Shown here piece by piece: positions 1-7,780 of a stretch of DNA of 31,518 bases. The stretch comes from a virus. Within the stretch, counting starts at the first letter, position 1; each line of letters begins with the position of its first letter. The DNA lies in the IMG/VR virus record IMGVR_UViG_3300020421_000089, positions 1 to 31,518 of that record. One strand, 5' to 3'. The notes beneath the pieces are model-generated. The model saw only the letters and a program-made list of their open reading frames with translations, was not told where the DNA came from and did not search any database. A program made the translations under genes and the position numbers.

Positions 1-1
1 T

Positions 2-454
2 GATGAAAAAGAATTAAACAAGTTTGTAATTAATTTTAGAGAAGAGTTTCTTAAAGTAAAACCAGAAATGATTTCTTTTCCTAGGTCTGTCAATGGCCTA
101 TCAAAGTATTTTGATAGTGGTACAACATTTAAAAAGTCAACACCTATGCATATCAAAGGTGCTCTGATTTACAATCACAAAATCAAACAAAACAAACTTA
201 TTAATAAGTATCCTTTGATACAAGAAGGTGATAAGATTAAGTTTGTTTATCTTAAACAACCAAACCCATATACTTCAAATGTAATTACTTACATTACTAA
301 ATTACCTAAAGAGTTTGACATACACAGTTTTGTAGATTACGAATTACAGTTTGAGAAAGTTTTTGTTGAACCTTTAACATTAATATTAAACACAATCAGA
401 TGGAGTATTGATAGAACTTATGGTACTCAAGGTACATTGGAGGATTTCTTTTGA
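2..454 (+). CDS. 43: DNA polymerase, family B (T4 gp43-like), C-terminal fragment
   Basis: The reading frame is open from the window edge, so this is the last 150 residues of a longer protein; the first internal Met is at 68. The segments ISFPRSVNGLSKY, TPMHIKGALIYNH, GDKIKFVYLKQPNP and VDYELQFEKVFVEPL match the thumb and C-terminal part of T4-type replicative polymerases. The protein ends in GTLEDFF, a hydrophobic/acidic tail of the type that docks the polymerase on the gp45 sliding clamp. The polymerase and exonuclease active-site motifs lie outside the window. The codons for the final LEDFF also supply the Shine-Dalgarno (GGAGG, 439-443) and part of the TTG start of the next gene. The family call is confident; only the fragment is visible. 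Confidence 0.93.
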   Translation, partial: DEKELNKFVINFREEFLKVKPEMISFPRSVNGLSKYFDSGTTFKKSTPMHIKGALIYNHKIKQNKLINKYPLIQEGDKIKFVYLKQPNPYTSNVITYITKLPKEFDIHSFVDYELQFEKVFVEPLTLILNTIRWSIDRTYGTQGTLEDFF

Positions 455-1275
455 TAGCTAAATTACTTATAGAACACATAGAACAAAAAACAAATGAACA
501 AGAAGTTGCAGTATTATTATCAGGTGGAGTAGATTCTATATCTGTTGCATTTGCTGCACATCTTGCCTTTAAAAAGATTAGATGTTATAGTTTTCAACTT
601 GATAATAATCCATCATATGATTTTAAAAAGGCAGAAGAGATATGTAAAATAATGAAGTGGCCGTTCGTTGGTGTGAATGTACCAGTTGCCAATTTAGAAG
701 ATGATTTTAAAAGATTATTAAAACACGGATGTCAAAAGAAAACACATTTTGAGTGTGTGTATCCCTTTCTATATGTCTATGAATGGATAAGTGAAAAGTA
801 TGTATTATCTGGTTGGGCAGCAGATGGTTATTATGGTGTAAGTAAAAAGGCTTGTATGCATTTCAAAGAACCTAAATCATTGTTTGACCAATTCAGAAAT
901 GATTATTTTAAAAAAGAAAATCGTGCAGGTTATTTACAACATAAAAAACTTGCAGACAAACATAATAAAGTATTTGTAACACCATACTTAGACAAAGAAG
1001 TTAAAAATTATTTCTATCAATATGATTGGTATCAATTAAATAAACCATATCAAAAACATATGGTCAGAGATGCTTTCAAATCATACTTCAACAGAATAGG
1101 TAAAGTAAAGAATCATTTAAATTTACAATTAGATAGTGGCATAGCAAACCTGTTTGAAACTTTGCTAAATAATAATAAAATAAATTTTAATAAAAGAAAT
1201 CGCATGTTAGAGGTTTACAAAGACTGGAAAGTATGTTACAATGGTGACACTTCGTTGGAGAATTTTTTTGTATAA
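451..1275 (+). CDS. Stand-alone asparagine-synthetase-type PP-loop amidoligase (candidate DNA-base amidation enzyme)
   Basis: A 274-residue protein. The PP-loop LSGGVDS lies at 23-29. LSGWAADGYYGV at 119-130 matches the GEGADELFGGY region of asparagine synthetases. TPYLDKEVKNYF (about 177-188) matches their PFLD motif, and KHMVRDAF (202-209) followed by a KVKNHLNLQ stretch matches their C-terminal ReaF...K region. The N-terminal glutaminase domain of AsnB is absent, so free ammonia or another amine would be the nucleophile. The family adenylates a carboxylate and then forms an amide. A TTG start at 451 is set by GGAGG at 439-443 and a 4-base overlap with the polymerase stop. The C-terminus SLENFFV resembles the polymerase clamp tail LEDFF. 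It overlaps the next gene by 8 bases and heads the methyltransferase/CmoA cassette, so I infer its substrate is a carboxylated DNA base. A tRNA- or small-molecule-directed role is possible. Confidence 0.8.
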   Translation: MIAKLLIEHIEQKTNEQEVAVLLSGGVDSISVAFAAHLAFKKIRCYSFQLDNNPSYDFKKAEEICKIMKWPFVGVNVPVANLEDDFKRLLKHGCQKKTHFECVYPFLYVYEWISEKYVLSGWAADGYYGVSKKACMHFKEPKSLFDQFRNDYFKKENRAGYLQHKKLADKHNKVFVTPYLDKEVKNYFYQYDWYQLNKPYQKHMVRDAFKSYFNRIGKVKNHLNLQLDSGIANLFETLLNNNKINFNKRNRMLEVYKDWKVCYNGDTSLENFFV

Positions 1276-2422
1276 GAAGTATTTTATGAAAGATGTTATT
1301 GAAGCATCTAAAGAAGAAAAGTTTACAGTTATATCTACATTTGCTGGTGGTGGCGGTTCATCAACTGGTTACAGACTTGCAGGTGGTAAAATATTATTAG
1401 TAAATGAATTTGTTGAAGCTGCAAGACAAACATATAAAGATAATTATCCTGATACAGAAATATTACCACAAGATATAAAAGACTTAACAGGTTTTGATTT
1501 TTTAGATACTGCTGGTATAAAACCAGGTGAGTTAGACATATTAGATGGTTCACCTCCTTGTTCTGCATTTAGTATTGCAGGTAAAAGAGATAAAGGCTGG
1601 GACCAAGAGAAAGAATATTCAGATGGTAAGAAAGTAGAAAATATTGAAGACCTATTTCTAGAATATGTTAGAATAGCAAAAGAGATTAAACCAAAAGTTA
1701 TTGTTGCAGAAAATGTAAAAGGTATAACTGTTGGTGAAGCAAAACAGAAACTTAACGAGTTTATAAATGCATTTCAGAATATAGGTTATGATGTTACTTA
1801 CAAAGTTATGAATGCTGCACACTATGGTGTTCCACAAGCAAGAGAAAGAACTATGTTTGTTTGTGTAAGAGAAGATGTTTGTGAGTCTGTTGGTTTAAAT
1901 TTTATGACACTTGGTAATATATTTCCAAAAGAAAATGATGAGATGGTAACATTAAGACACGCACTTGAAGATATAGAAAACGATAAAGATGAAGAGCAAA
2001 TGTTATTAGATTATGTTCAAGCTGGTTTTCAAAAGAAATGGATAGAACTGTTAGAGTTTGACCCACCTAAACATTTAAAACCATCTGACGAAAGATTTAT
2101 TGATATTAATCCTAAAAGGTCTATGTTTAATATGATTAGGCCTTGTCAAGATTTACCTTGTCCTACATTGACACAAAGAGGTCAACAAACTGTAGTGTCT
2201 GGTGTATTTCATCCTATGAAACATAGAAAGTTTACTGTACCAGAACTAAAAAGAATTATGTCACTACCTGAAGATTTTGTAATGAAGTCAGATAAAGAAA
2301 CTGTAGCTAAAAGATTTGACCAAAGTGCTGAGAGAATTGGTCGTATGGTTGCACCTAAAATGATGGCATCACTTGCCGATGCAATTTATGTAAATATATT
2401 GGAGCCTTATAATAATGTATAA
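1268..2422 (+). CDS. C5-cytosine DNA methyltransferase paralogue A (predicted carboxymethyltransferase)
   Basis: A 384-residue C5-cytosine methyltransferase. Visible motifs are motif I FAGGGGSSTG, motif IV GSPPCSAFS with the catalytic Cys98, motif VI AENV, motif VIII QARERTMFV, a short target-recognition stretch around FNMIRPCQDLPCPTLT, motif IX KRIMSLPEDF and motif X ERIGRMVAPKMM. In motif X the usual Asn of GN.V.P is Arg (codon 2342-2344). This is the site where Asn-to-Lys makes other C5 enzymes accept carboxy-SAM. I chose the TTG start at 1268 over ATG 1241 or ATG 1286: GGAG at 1257-1260 is 7 bases upstream, and from TTG the N-terminus aligns residue for residue with paralogue B, placing the catalytic Cys at 98 in both. 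No restriction endonuclease is nearby. Methyl or carboxymethyl transfer cannot be settled from sequence alone. Confidence 0.9.
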   Translation: MYKKYFMKDVIEASKEEKFTVISTFAGGGGSSTGYRLAGGKILLVNEFVEAARQTYKDNYPDTEILPQDIKDLTGFDFLDTAGIKPGELDILDGSPPCSAFSIAGKRDKGWDQEKEYSDGKKVENIEDLFLEYVRIAKEIKPKVIVAENVKGITVGEAKQKLNEFINAFQNIGYDVTYKVMNAAHYGVPQARERTMFVCVREDVCESVGLNFMTLGNIFPKENDEMVTLRHALEDIENDKDEEQMLLDYVQAGFQKKWIELLEFDPPKHLKPSDERFIDINPKRSMFNMIRPCQDLPCPTLTQRGQQTVVSGVFHPMKHRKFTVPELKRIMSLPEDFVMKSDKETVAKRFDQSAERIGRMVAPKMMASLADAIYVNILEPYNNV

Positions 2423-3533
2423 ACCATATTATTTAAAAGATGTAATTGATAGTGAGAAAAGAGAATTGTTTACTGTAATGTCAACTTTTGCTGGTGGCGG
2501 TGGTTCATCAACTGGTTATAGATTGGCTGGTGGTAAGATACTTGCAATAAATGAGTTTGTTGAAGAGGCTAGAAAAACATATAGTGAGAATTATCCTAAT
2601 ACACCTATTATGCCTGATGATATAAAAGAGATTACAGGTAAAGATATATTAGATTTAATTAATTTGAAAGAGGGTGAACTTGATATACTTGATGGTTCAC
2701 CACCTTGTTCTGCATTTTCAGTTGCAGGTGCAATGGTACAAGGTGGTCATTCAAAAGGATTTAATCAGACTAAGAAATATTCAGATGGTAAAAAGATAGA
2801 GAATATAGAAGATTTATTTTTTGAGTATCTAAGAGTTGCAAAAGAAATCAAACCAAAAGTGATAGTGGGTGAGAATGTTGCTGGTTTGACTATGGGTGAA
2901 GCAAAAGAATACTATAACAAAATAACAAATACTTTTGAACAGATAGGTTATGATGTATCATCTAAAGTTTTAGATTCATCTCACTATGGTGTTGCACAAA
3001 CTAGAAAGAGATTAATTTTTATTGCAGTTCGTGAAGATGTAACTGCAGATGTAGGTTTAACATTTATGAATATATCAAGCGTCTTTCCTGAGAAGTTTAC
3101 AGATGCAATGACTTGTGGTGAAGTATTTGAAAACTTAGAGTATGATGAAGAAGAGATAAAAGAACTTACAGAATCATTTGCAAGAGGTTCACATTTTGAA
3201 ACAGCATCAAAGATGCCAAAAGACCCAGAGAAAGTTTTGACTGGTGCAAACTATCATCCTAAAGGCCACCACTTTAATATGAAAAGAATATCAAGACATA
3301 AACCATCACCAACGATTACAGCATCGGGTGGTTGTATTCACTGGTCTGATATGAGAAAATTAGCATTATGTGAAACAAGAAGAATAATGTCTTTACCTGA
3401 AGACTTTAAACTTACAGGTAAATGGAAACAAAAGAGTGAGCGTATGGGTAGAATGGTACCTCCTCTTATGATGAAAGCTATTGCAGAATCAGTATATGAA
3501 AAAGTATTGAAACCATACAAGGAGAAAAAATGA
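2415..3533 (+). CDS. C5-cytosine DNA methyltransferase paralogue B (predicted carboxymethyltransferase)
   Basis: A 372-residue tandem paralogue of the preceding gene, overlapping it by 8 bases. It has motif I FAGGGGSSTG, motif IV GSPPCSAFS (Cys98), motif VI GENV, motif VIII AQTRKRLIFI, a recognition stretch around HFNMKRISRHKPSPTIT, motif IX RRIMSLPEDF and motif X ERMGRMVPPLMM. Motif X again has Arg (residue 346, codon 3450-3452) in place of the family Asn. The N-terminal half is very close to paralogue A. The segment between motifs VIII and IX differs in sequence and length, and B has an insertion (AMVQGGHSKGF) after motif IV. That pattern suggests different target sequences with the same cofactor choice. 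The start ATG 2415 has GGAG at 2401-2404, a rather long spacing. Confidence 0.9.
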   Translation: MYKPYYLKDVIDSEKRELFTVMSTFAGGGGSSTGYRLAGGKILAINEFVEEARKTYSENYPNTPIMPDDIKEITGKDILDLINLKEGELDILDGSPPCSAFSVAGAMVQGGHSKGFNQTKKYSDGKKIENIEDLFFEYLRVAKEIKPKVIVGENVAGLTMGEAKEYYNKITNTFEQIGYDVSSKVLDSSHYGVAQTRKRLIFIAVREDVTADVGLTFMNISSVFPEKFTDAMTCGEVFENLEYDEEEIKELTESFARGSHFETASKMPKDPEKVLTGANYHPKGHHFNMKRISRHKPSPTITASGGCIHWSDMRKLALCETRRIMSLPEDFKLTGKWKQKSERMGRMVPPLMMKAIAESVYEKVLKPYKEKK

Positions 3534-4234
3534 CAAAGTATGATTTTACTTTTGCACACAGAGAAGAAGGATTTGACGAACACATAGAACACTCTATTCG
3601 TGGTTATTCTAATTTATTAGATGATGTTGTTAATCTTTCAAAATATTTTGTAGAACCAGATACCAAAGTTGTTGATGTTGGTTGTTCTACAGGTAAGGTT
3701 ACAAAAAGAATGATAGAATCACATTTAGATATAAACATTGATGATGTGATATATGAAGGTGTTGAACTGGCAAAAGGTTTTGAGAAACCATTAGAAAATA
3801 GAAGAAAAGAATTAAGTAAAGAATACCCAGAGAGTAATGTTAATTTTATAAATGATGATGTAAGATTTTATGAATTTAAGAATTGTTCTCTAGTAACTTC
3901 AATATTCACTTTACAATTTATGCCTATGAAAGATAGGTCTAAATTAATCTCTCAGATTTATGAAGGATTAAATGTTGGTGGTGGATTTATCTTTGCAGAG
4001 AAGTTATTATGTAGTAATGCAAAGATACAAGAAATGATGACTTTCAATTATTATGATTATAAGAGAAAACATTTTGAAGCAAAAGATATAATGGATAAAG
4101 AGAAAACATTAAGACATATGTTAAAACCAAATACTTGGAAACAAATAAAAGATATGATACTTGATGCAGGCTTTCAAGATGTACAATGTTTCTGGAGTAA
4201 TCATATGTTTGTTGGTGCATTGGCGTTAAAATAA
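3530..4234 (+). CDS. cmoA-like: CmoA-like carboxy-S-adenosylmethionine synthase
   Basis: A 234-residue class I SAM-fold protein that aligns along its length with E. coli CmoA. RGYSN (24-28) matches [14 protein letters not shown] (47-55) matches [17 protein letters not shown] (125-132) matches [18 protein letters not shown] (143-152) matches IYQGLNPGGA, FAEK (155-158) matches LSEK, and the ends FVGALALK and FGSLVALK agree. CmoA converts SAM plus prephenate to carboxy-SAM, normally for CmoB in wobble-uridine modification. No cmoB is in the window, and the gene is coupled (ATGA overlap, GGAG at 3521-3524) to two C5-methyltransferases. I therefore infer that its product feeds DNA carboxymethylation. 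The E. coli Arg199 region aligns with MDKEKTL (188-194), where the basic partner is most likely Lys192; this alignment is ambiguous and is the weak point of the call. A plain methyltransferase is the alternative. Confidence 0.85.
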   Translation: MTKYDFTFAHREEGFDEHIEHSIRGYSNLLDDVVNLSKYFVEPDTKVVDVGCSTGKVTKRMIESHLDINIDDVIYEGVELAKGFEKPLENRRKELSKEYPESNVNFINDDVRFYEFKNCSLVTSIFTLQFMPMKDRSKLISQIYEGLNVGGGFIFAEKLLCSNAKIQEMMTFNYYDYKRKHFEAKDIMDKEKTLRHMLKPNTWKQIKDMILDAGFQDVQCFWSNHMFVGALALK

Positions 4235-4244
4235 AGGAGATAAT

Positions 4245-5291
4245 ATGACAGATTTTTTAAAAGATGTTATAAAAACAACTGGTAATGAATATGCTGCACT
4301 TGTTTCAGAAGGTGTTGAAGCTGGTGATGTAGATACATTTATTGATACTGGTTCTTATATATTTAATGCATTACTATCTGGTTCTATTAATGGTGGATTA
4401 CCTGCAAATAAAATCACTGCAATCGCTGGTGAGAGTGCAACAGGTAAAACATTTTTTGTTATGGGAATGTGTAAAAGATTTCTAGATGAAAATCCAGATG
4501 GTGGTGTTATATATTTTGAGAGTGAAAGTGCAATTACAAAACAAATGGTTATAGATAGAGGTATTGATGCAAATCGTATGGTAATACTTCCTGTAACCAC
4601 AGTACAAGAATTTAGAACACAGGCTATAAAAGTTTTAGATGCATATATAAATCAAGATGCAGCTAGTCGTAAACCTATGTTTCTTGCACTAGATTCACTT
4701 GGTATGTTATCAACAACAAAAGAAGTTGAAGATACAGCTGAGGGTAAAGAAACTAGAGATATGACTAGAGCACAATTACTCAAAGCAGCATTTAGAGTTT
4801 TAACTTTGAAACTCGGTAAAGCAAGAGTACCTATGGTAGTTACTAACCACACATATGATGTAGTTGGTTCTATGTTTCCACAAAAAGAAATGGGTGGTGG
4901 TTCTGGATTAAAATATGCAGCATCATCTATTGTTTATCTTTCAAAGAAAAAAGAAAAAGATGGAACAGAAGTTGTGGGTAATATTATACATTGTAAAAAC
5001 TTTAAATCAAGACTTACAGTTGAAAATAAAATGGTTGATGTAAGATTAACTTATAATAAAGGTCTTGATAGATATTATGGGTTACTTGAACTTGCTGAAA
5101 AGTATAAAGTGTTTAAGAAAGTTGCAACAAGATTTGAGTTACCAGATGGTTCAAAACAATATGGTAAAACTATTTTGAATGACCCAAAGAAATATTTCAC
5201 TCAAGATATTATGGACATTTTAGAAGAGTGTGCTAAGAAGGAGTTTAGATATGGCGGAACAGTTGAAGAACGCGAAACGAGCAGCGAATGA
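4245..5291 (+). CDS. uvsX: UvsX RecA-like recombinase
   Basis: A 348-residue RecA-family strand-exchange ATPase. Walker A GESATGKT is at 62-69. The Walker B-like strand is [12 protein letters not shown], and the DNA-binding loop region lies around NHTYDV and [12 protein letters not shown], as in T4 UvsX. UvsX loads on single-stranded DNA and drives recombination-dependent replication and repair in T4-like phages. A ribosome site, AAGGAG, precedes ATG 4245. The gene opens the replication block and directly follows the cytosine-modification cassette. Length and motifs fit the marine T4-like UvsX group. Confidence 0.95.
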   Translation: MTDFLKDVIKTTGNEYAALVSEGVEAGDVDTFIDTGSYIFNALLSGSINGGLPANKITAIAGESATGKTFFVMGMCKRFLDENPDGGVIYFESESAITKQMVIDRGIDANRMVILPVTTVQEFRTQAIKVLDAYINQDAASRKPMFLALDSLGMLSTTKEVEDTAEGKETRDMTRAQLLKAAFRVLTLKLGKARVPMVVTNHTYDVVGSMFPQKEMGGGSGLKYAASSIVYLSKKKEKDGTEVVGNIIHCKNFKSRLTVENKMVDVRLTYNKGLDRYYGLLELAEKYKVFKKVATRFELPDGSKQYGKTILNDPKKYFTQDIMDILEECAKKEFRYGGTVEERETSSE

Positions 5292-5658
5292 TAGAACTAA
5301 ACAGTTTTTAGGTGTAGTGGCTGATGACTACGCATTTGTAGAAAACAAAGGTAAAACTAAAACAGAATGTATTGGTATCAAAGGCGGAAAGTATGATGGT
5401 ATTGTTTACAGATATGGTAAAGTTGCCGCAGTTGAAGACCAAAATAGAGTAGGTCTAGAAGCCACATTAAAATTTCAGTATAATATTGTTGACTATAATG
5501 GACTAAAAGAAGAGCACATAGGTGACGATTTTAGAAATCTAATAGGTGATATTTTATGTGATATAGTTGATACTTATTATACTTACAAACCAAAGGAAGA
5601 AAATGAATCTGGAAAATCAGACGATAGAAAAGACGACCCTAAGTCAACTGATACATAA
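5251..5658 (+). CDS. Conserved hypothetical protein between uvsX and helicase 41
   Basis: A 135-residue protein beginning [19 protein letters not shown]. The start ATG 5251 is chosen because GGAG at 5240-5243 precedes it; the upstream in-frame Met at 5230 would extend it into uvsX. It overlaps the end of uvsX by 41 bases and the start of the helicase gene by 56 bases. I recognise no domain. The middle ([28 protein letters not shown] is the region at about 28-55) is beta-rich, and the tail is short, acidic and disordered. Its position between uvsX and gene 41 is where T4 has gene 40 and suggests a replication accessory role, but I see no similarity to T4 gp40. Confidence 0.8.
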   Translation: MAEQLKNAKRAANDRTKQFLGVVADDYAFVENKGKTKTECIGIKGGKYDGIVYRYGKVAAVEDQNRVGLEATLKFQYNIVDYNGLKEEHIGDDFRNLIGDILCDIVDTYYTYKPKEENESGKSDDRKDDPKSTDT

Positions 5659-7009
5659 TGAAAACTTTAATAGAAAGGTAATACCTTTTCTAAAAAAAGG
5701 TTATTTTAAAGAGAGAAGCGAACAGATTCTTTTTGAAGAAATAAATGATTTTGTAGAAAAGTATTCTAACCCACCGACAAAGGAAGCGTTAGAGATTGAG
5801 ATTGACAATAGAAAAGATTTGTCAGATACCGAACATAAACAAACTGTTGAACTATTAAAAACACTAAAACATAATGATGTAGATTTTAAGTGGTTAACAG
5901 ATAGTGTTGAAAAGTTTTGTAAAGATAGAGCAGTATATAATGCTGTTGTAGATAGTATTAGAATTATTGATAACAAAGATAAAGATAATACACCAGAATC
6001 TATACCATCAATATTATCAGATGCTTTATCTGTATCTTTTGATAATCACATTGGACACGATTATATAGAAGAAGCTCAAAAGAGGTATAATTATTATCAT
6101 ACAGTAGAAGATAGAATACCCTTTGACTTAGAATATTTTAATAAAATTACTAAAGGTGGTTTACCGAATAAGACATTAAACATTGCACTTGCTGGTACAG
6201 GTGTTGGTAAATCATTATTTATGTGTCATATGGCTGCATCAACATTGATGCAAGGTAAGAATGTATTGTACATTACACTAGAGATGGCAGAAGAAAAGAT
6301 TGCAGAAAGAATAGATGCAAATCTTATGAATTTGTCTATAGATGATTTACACGAATTACCAAAGAAAATGTTTGATGATAAGATTAATAGTATATCAAAG
6401 AAGACAGTTGGTAAATTAGTAATAAAAGAATATCCAACTGCATCGGCACACAGTGGCCATTTTAAAAGTTTAATCAAAGAACTTGCATTAAAGAAAACAT
6501 TTAAACCTGATGTTATTTTTATTGATTATTTAAATATATGTTCATCATCAAGGTTCAAAGGTAATGCAAGTGTCGGTTCTTATTTTTACATAAAGGCAAT
6601 AGCAGAAGAATTAAGAGGATTAGCAGTTGAGTCTAATGTTCCGATAGTTTCTGCAACACAAACAACAAGAAGTGCATATACTTCTACAGATGTAGGTTTA
6701 GAAGATACTTCAGAAAGTTTTGGTTTACCAGCAACTGCAGATTTAATGTTTGCATTAATATCCACAGAAGAGTTAGAAGATTTAAATCAGATAATGATTA
6801 AACAATTAAAAAACAGATACAACGACCCAACAATGAATAAAAGATTTATTTTAGGAATTGATAGAGCTAAAATGAGATTATATGATGTTGAACAAGTTGC
6901 TCAAAAAGATGTTGTTGACTCAGGTCAAGATGAACCAGTCTTTGATAATACAAGTGTAGGAAATAGATTGGAGAAGTCTTATGAGAAATTCTCGGACCTC
7001 AAAATATAG
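5603..7009 (+). CDS. 41: Replicative DNA helicase, DnaB-like (T4 gp41-like)
   Basis: A 468-residue RecA-fold hexameric helicase. Walker A GTGVGKS is at 198-204, Walker B is PDVIFIDYLNIC, and the helicase motif ISATQTTRSAY follows. The N-terminal domain, about 1-150, is of the DnaB/gp41 type. The start ATG 5603 has AAGGA five bases upstream. The upstream in-frame ATG 5567 lies deep inside the preceding gene and lacks a ribosome site. The helicase unwinds the lagging-strand template and recruits the primase, which here is encoded separately at 24134. The gene end overlaps the next small gene by 29 bases. Confidence 0.95.
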   Translation: MNLENQTIEKTTLSQLIHNENFNRKVIPFLKKGYFKERSEQILFEEINDFVEKYSNPPTKEALEIEIDNRKDLSDTEHKQTVELLKTLKHNDVDFKWLTDSVEKFCKDRAVYNAVVDSIRIIDNKDKDNTPESIPSILSDALSVSFDNHIGHDYIEEAQKRYNYYHTVEDRIPFDLEYFNKITKGGLPNKTLNIALAGTGVGKSLFMCHMAASTLMQGKNVLYITLEMAEEKIAERIDANLMNLSIDDLHELPKKMFDDKINSISKKTVGKLVIKEYPTASAHSGHFKSLIKELALKKTFKPDVIFIDYLNICSSSRFKGNASVGSYFYIKAIAEELRGLAVESNVPIVSATQTTRSAYTSTDVGLEDTSESFGLPATADLMFALISTEELEDLNQIMIKQLKNRYNDPTMNKRFILGIDRAKMRLYDVEQVAQKDVVDSGQDEPVFDNTSVGNRLEKSYEKFSDLKI

Positions 7010-7205
7010 AAAAAATAAAATAAAATATTATGTTGATGTCACTTGGAGAAACAAAGAAGCAGTTTATGTTGTTGTTGAATTACCAACAAATGATGTTGTC
7101 AAAACATTTAAGTTTAAGGAAGACGCTGAAGATATGGCAGAACAATTAATGAAAGTTAAACCTTTTGGTCATCAACCATTACCTAAATTCTTAAAGGAAC
7201 AATAA
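6981..7205 (+). CDS. Small hypothetical protein
   Basis: A 74-residue basic protein starting MRNSRTSKYRKNKIKYYVDV. It is preceded by GGAG at 6970-6973 and overlaps the end of the helicase gene. It has a short beta-rich core (YYVDVTWRNKEAVYVVVEL) followed by a helix with FKEDAEDMAEQL. I recognise no family. Coupling to the helicase and the oxygenase genes (TAATG junction at 7203-7207) makes it a real gene. Its function is not inferable. Confidence 0.75.
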   Translation: MRNSRTSKYRKNKIKYYVDVTWRNKEAVYVVVELPTNDVVKTFKFKEDAEDMAEQLMKVKPFGHQPLPKFLKEQ

Positions 7206-7780
7206 TGAACTATAATGAACGAAAAAGATATAAAGATGCAAAGTTTTTTAAGTTTAGTGAAGAATATCCTGTAATTATGAAAACATATCCTGATTGGAAA
7301 GAAATAAATCCTATTCTTGAAAAATATATCAGAGAACAAGGTGATAGAAAAAATAAAAGAACTAATGTAAAAGCATCAATGACAGAGTGGAATATGCAAG
7401 TTGAAGCTGGCGGTGAACACTTTCAAAAGATATGTGATTTTGCAAGAGAGTTGTCTTTAGAAAATTCACCTGTACAATTTATTCCAGATGTTTATGATTG
7501 TTGGGGTGCAGTTTATAGAAAAGGTGAATTTACTCAATCACACGACCACTGGCCATCTATTTGGAGTTGGTGTTATTATGTAAATGTTTCTTCTAAGTGT
7601 TCACCACTACATTTTAAGAATGCAAGTGGTATTCTTAATGAACCACTTAATGTACAACCAAGTAATGGTTTGATGGTTATATTTCCAGGATGGGTTAAAC
7701 ACGAAGTTAAACCACAAATGTGTGACCACGAAAGAGTTATGATTGCTGGTAATATAAATGCAAGAGGTGCTGCATTTTAA
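7205..7780 (+). CDS. 2OG-Fe(II) oxygenase-like protein, paralogue 1
   Basis: A 191-residue double-stranded beta-helix oxygenase of the small phage type. The iron-site region QSHDHWPS holds His113, Asp114 and His115. FPGWVKHEV supplies His166, and HERVMIAGNI supplies Arg177 for 2-oxoglutarate. The shape (HxH/HD early, FP.W..H late, then R) resembles the putative 2OG-Fe(II) oxygenase family common in marine phages. The substrate is unknown. The gene is followed by a diverged tandem copy with a 1-base overlap (TAATG), so the two may form a heteromer or have split substrates. Confidence 0.8.
   Translation: MNYNERKRYKDAKFFKFSEEYPVIMKTYPDWKEINPILEKYIREQGDRKNKRTNVKASMTEWNMQVEAGGEHFQKICDFARELSLENSPVQFIPDVYDCWGAVYRKGEFTQSHDHWPSIWSWCYYVNVSSKCSPLHFKNASGILNEPLNVQPSNGLMVIFPGWVKHEVKPQMCDHERVMIAGNINARGAAF

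Noticed and set aside
451-1275. PP-loop protein as QueC, DndC or a tRNA thiolase
   Set aside because: The later motifs match asparagine synthetase, and the Cys motifs expected for thiolases or iron-sulphur DndC-type proteins are not evident.
1241-1288. ATG 1241 or ATG 1286 as start of methyltransferase A
   Set aside because: TTG 1268 has a well-placed GGAG and gives an N-terminus that aligns residue by residue with paralogue B; ATG 1241 lies before the ribosome site.
1268-3533. Methyltransferases as part of a restriction-modification system
   Set aside because: No restriction endonuclease gene adjoins them; the coupled neighbours are a CmoA homologue and a PP-loop ligase.
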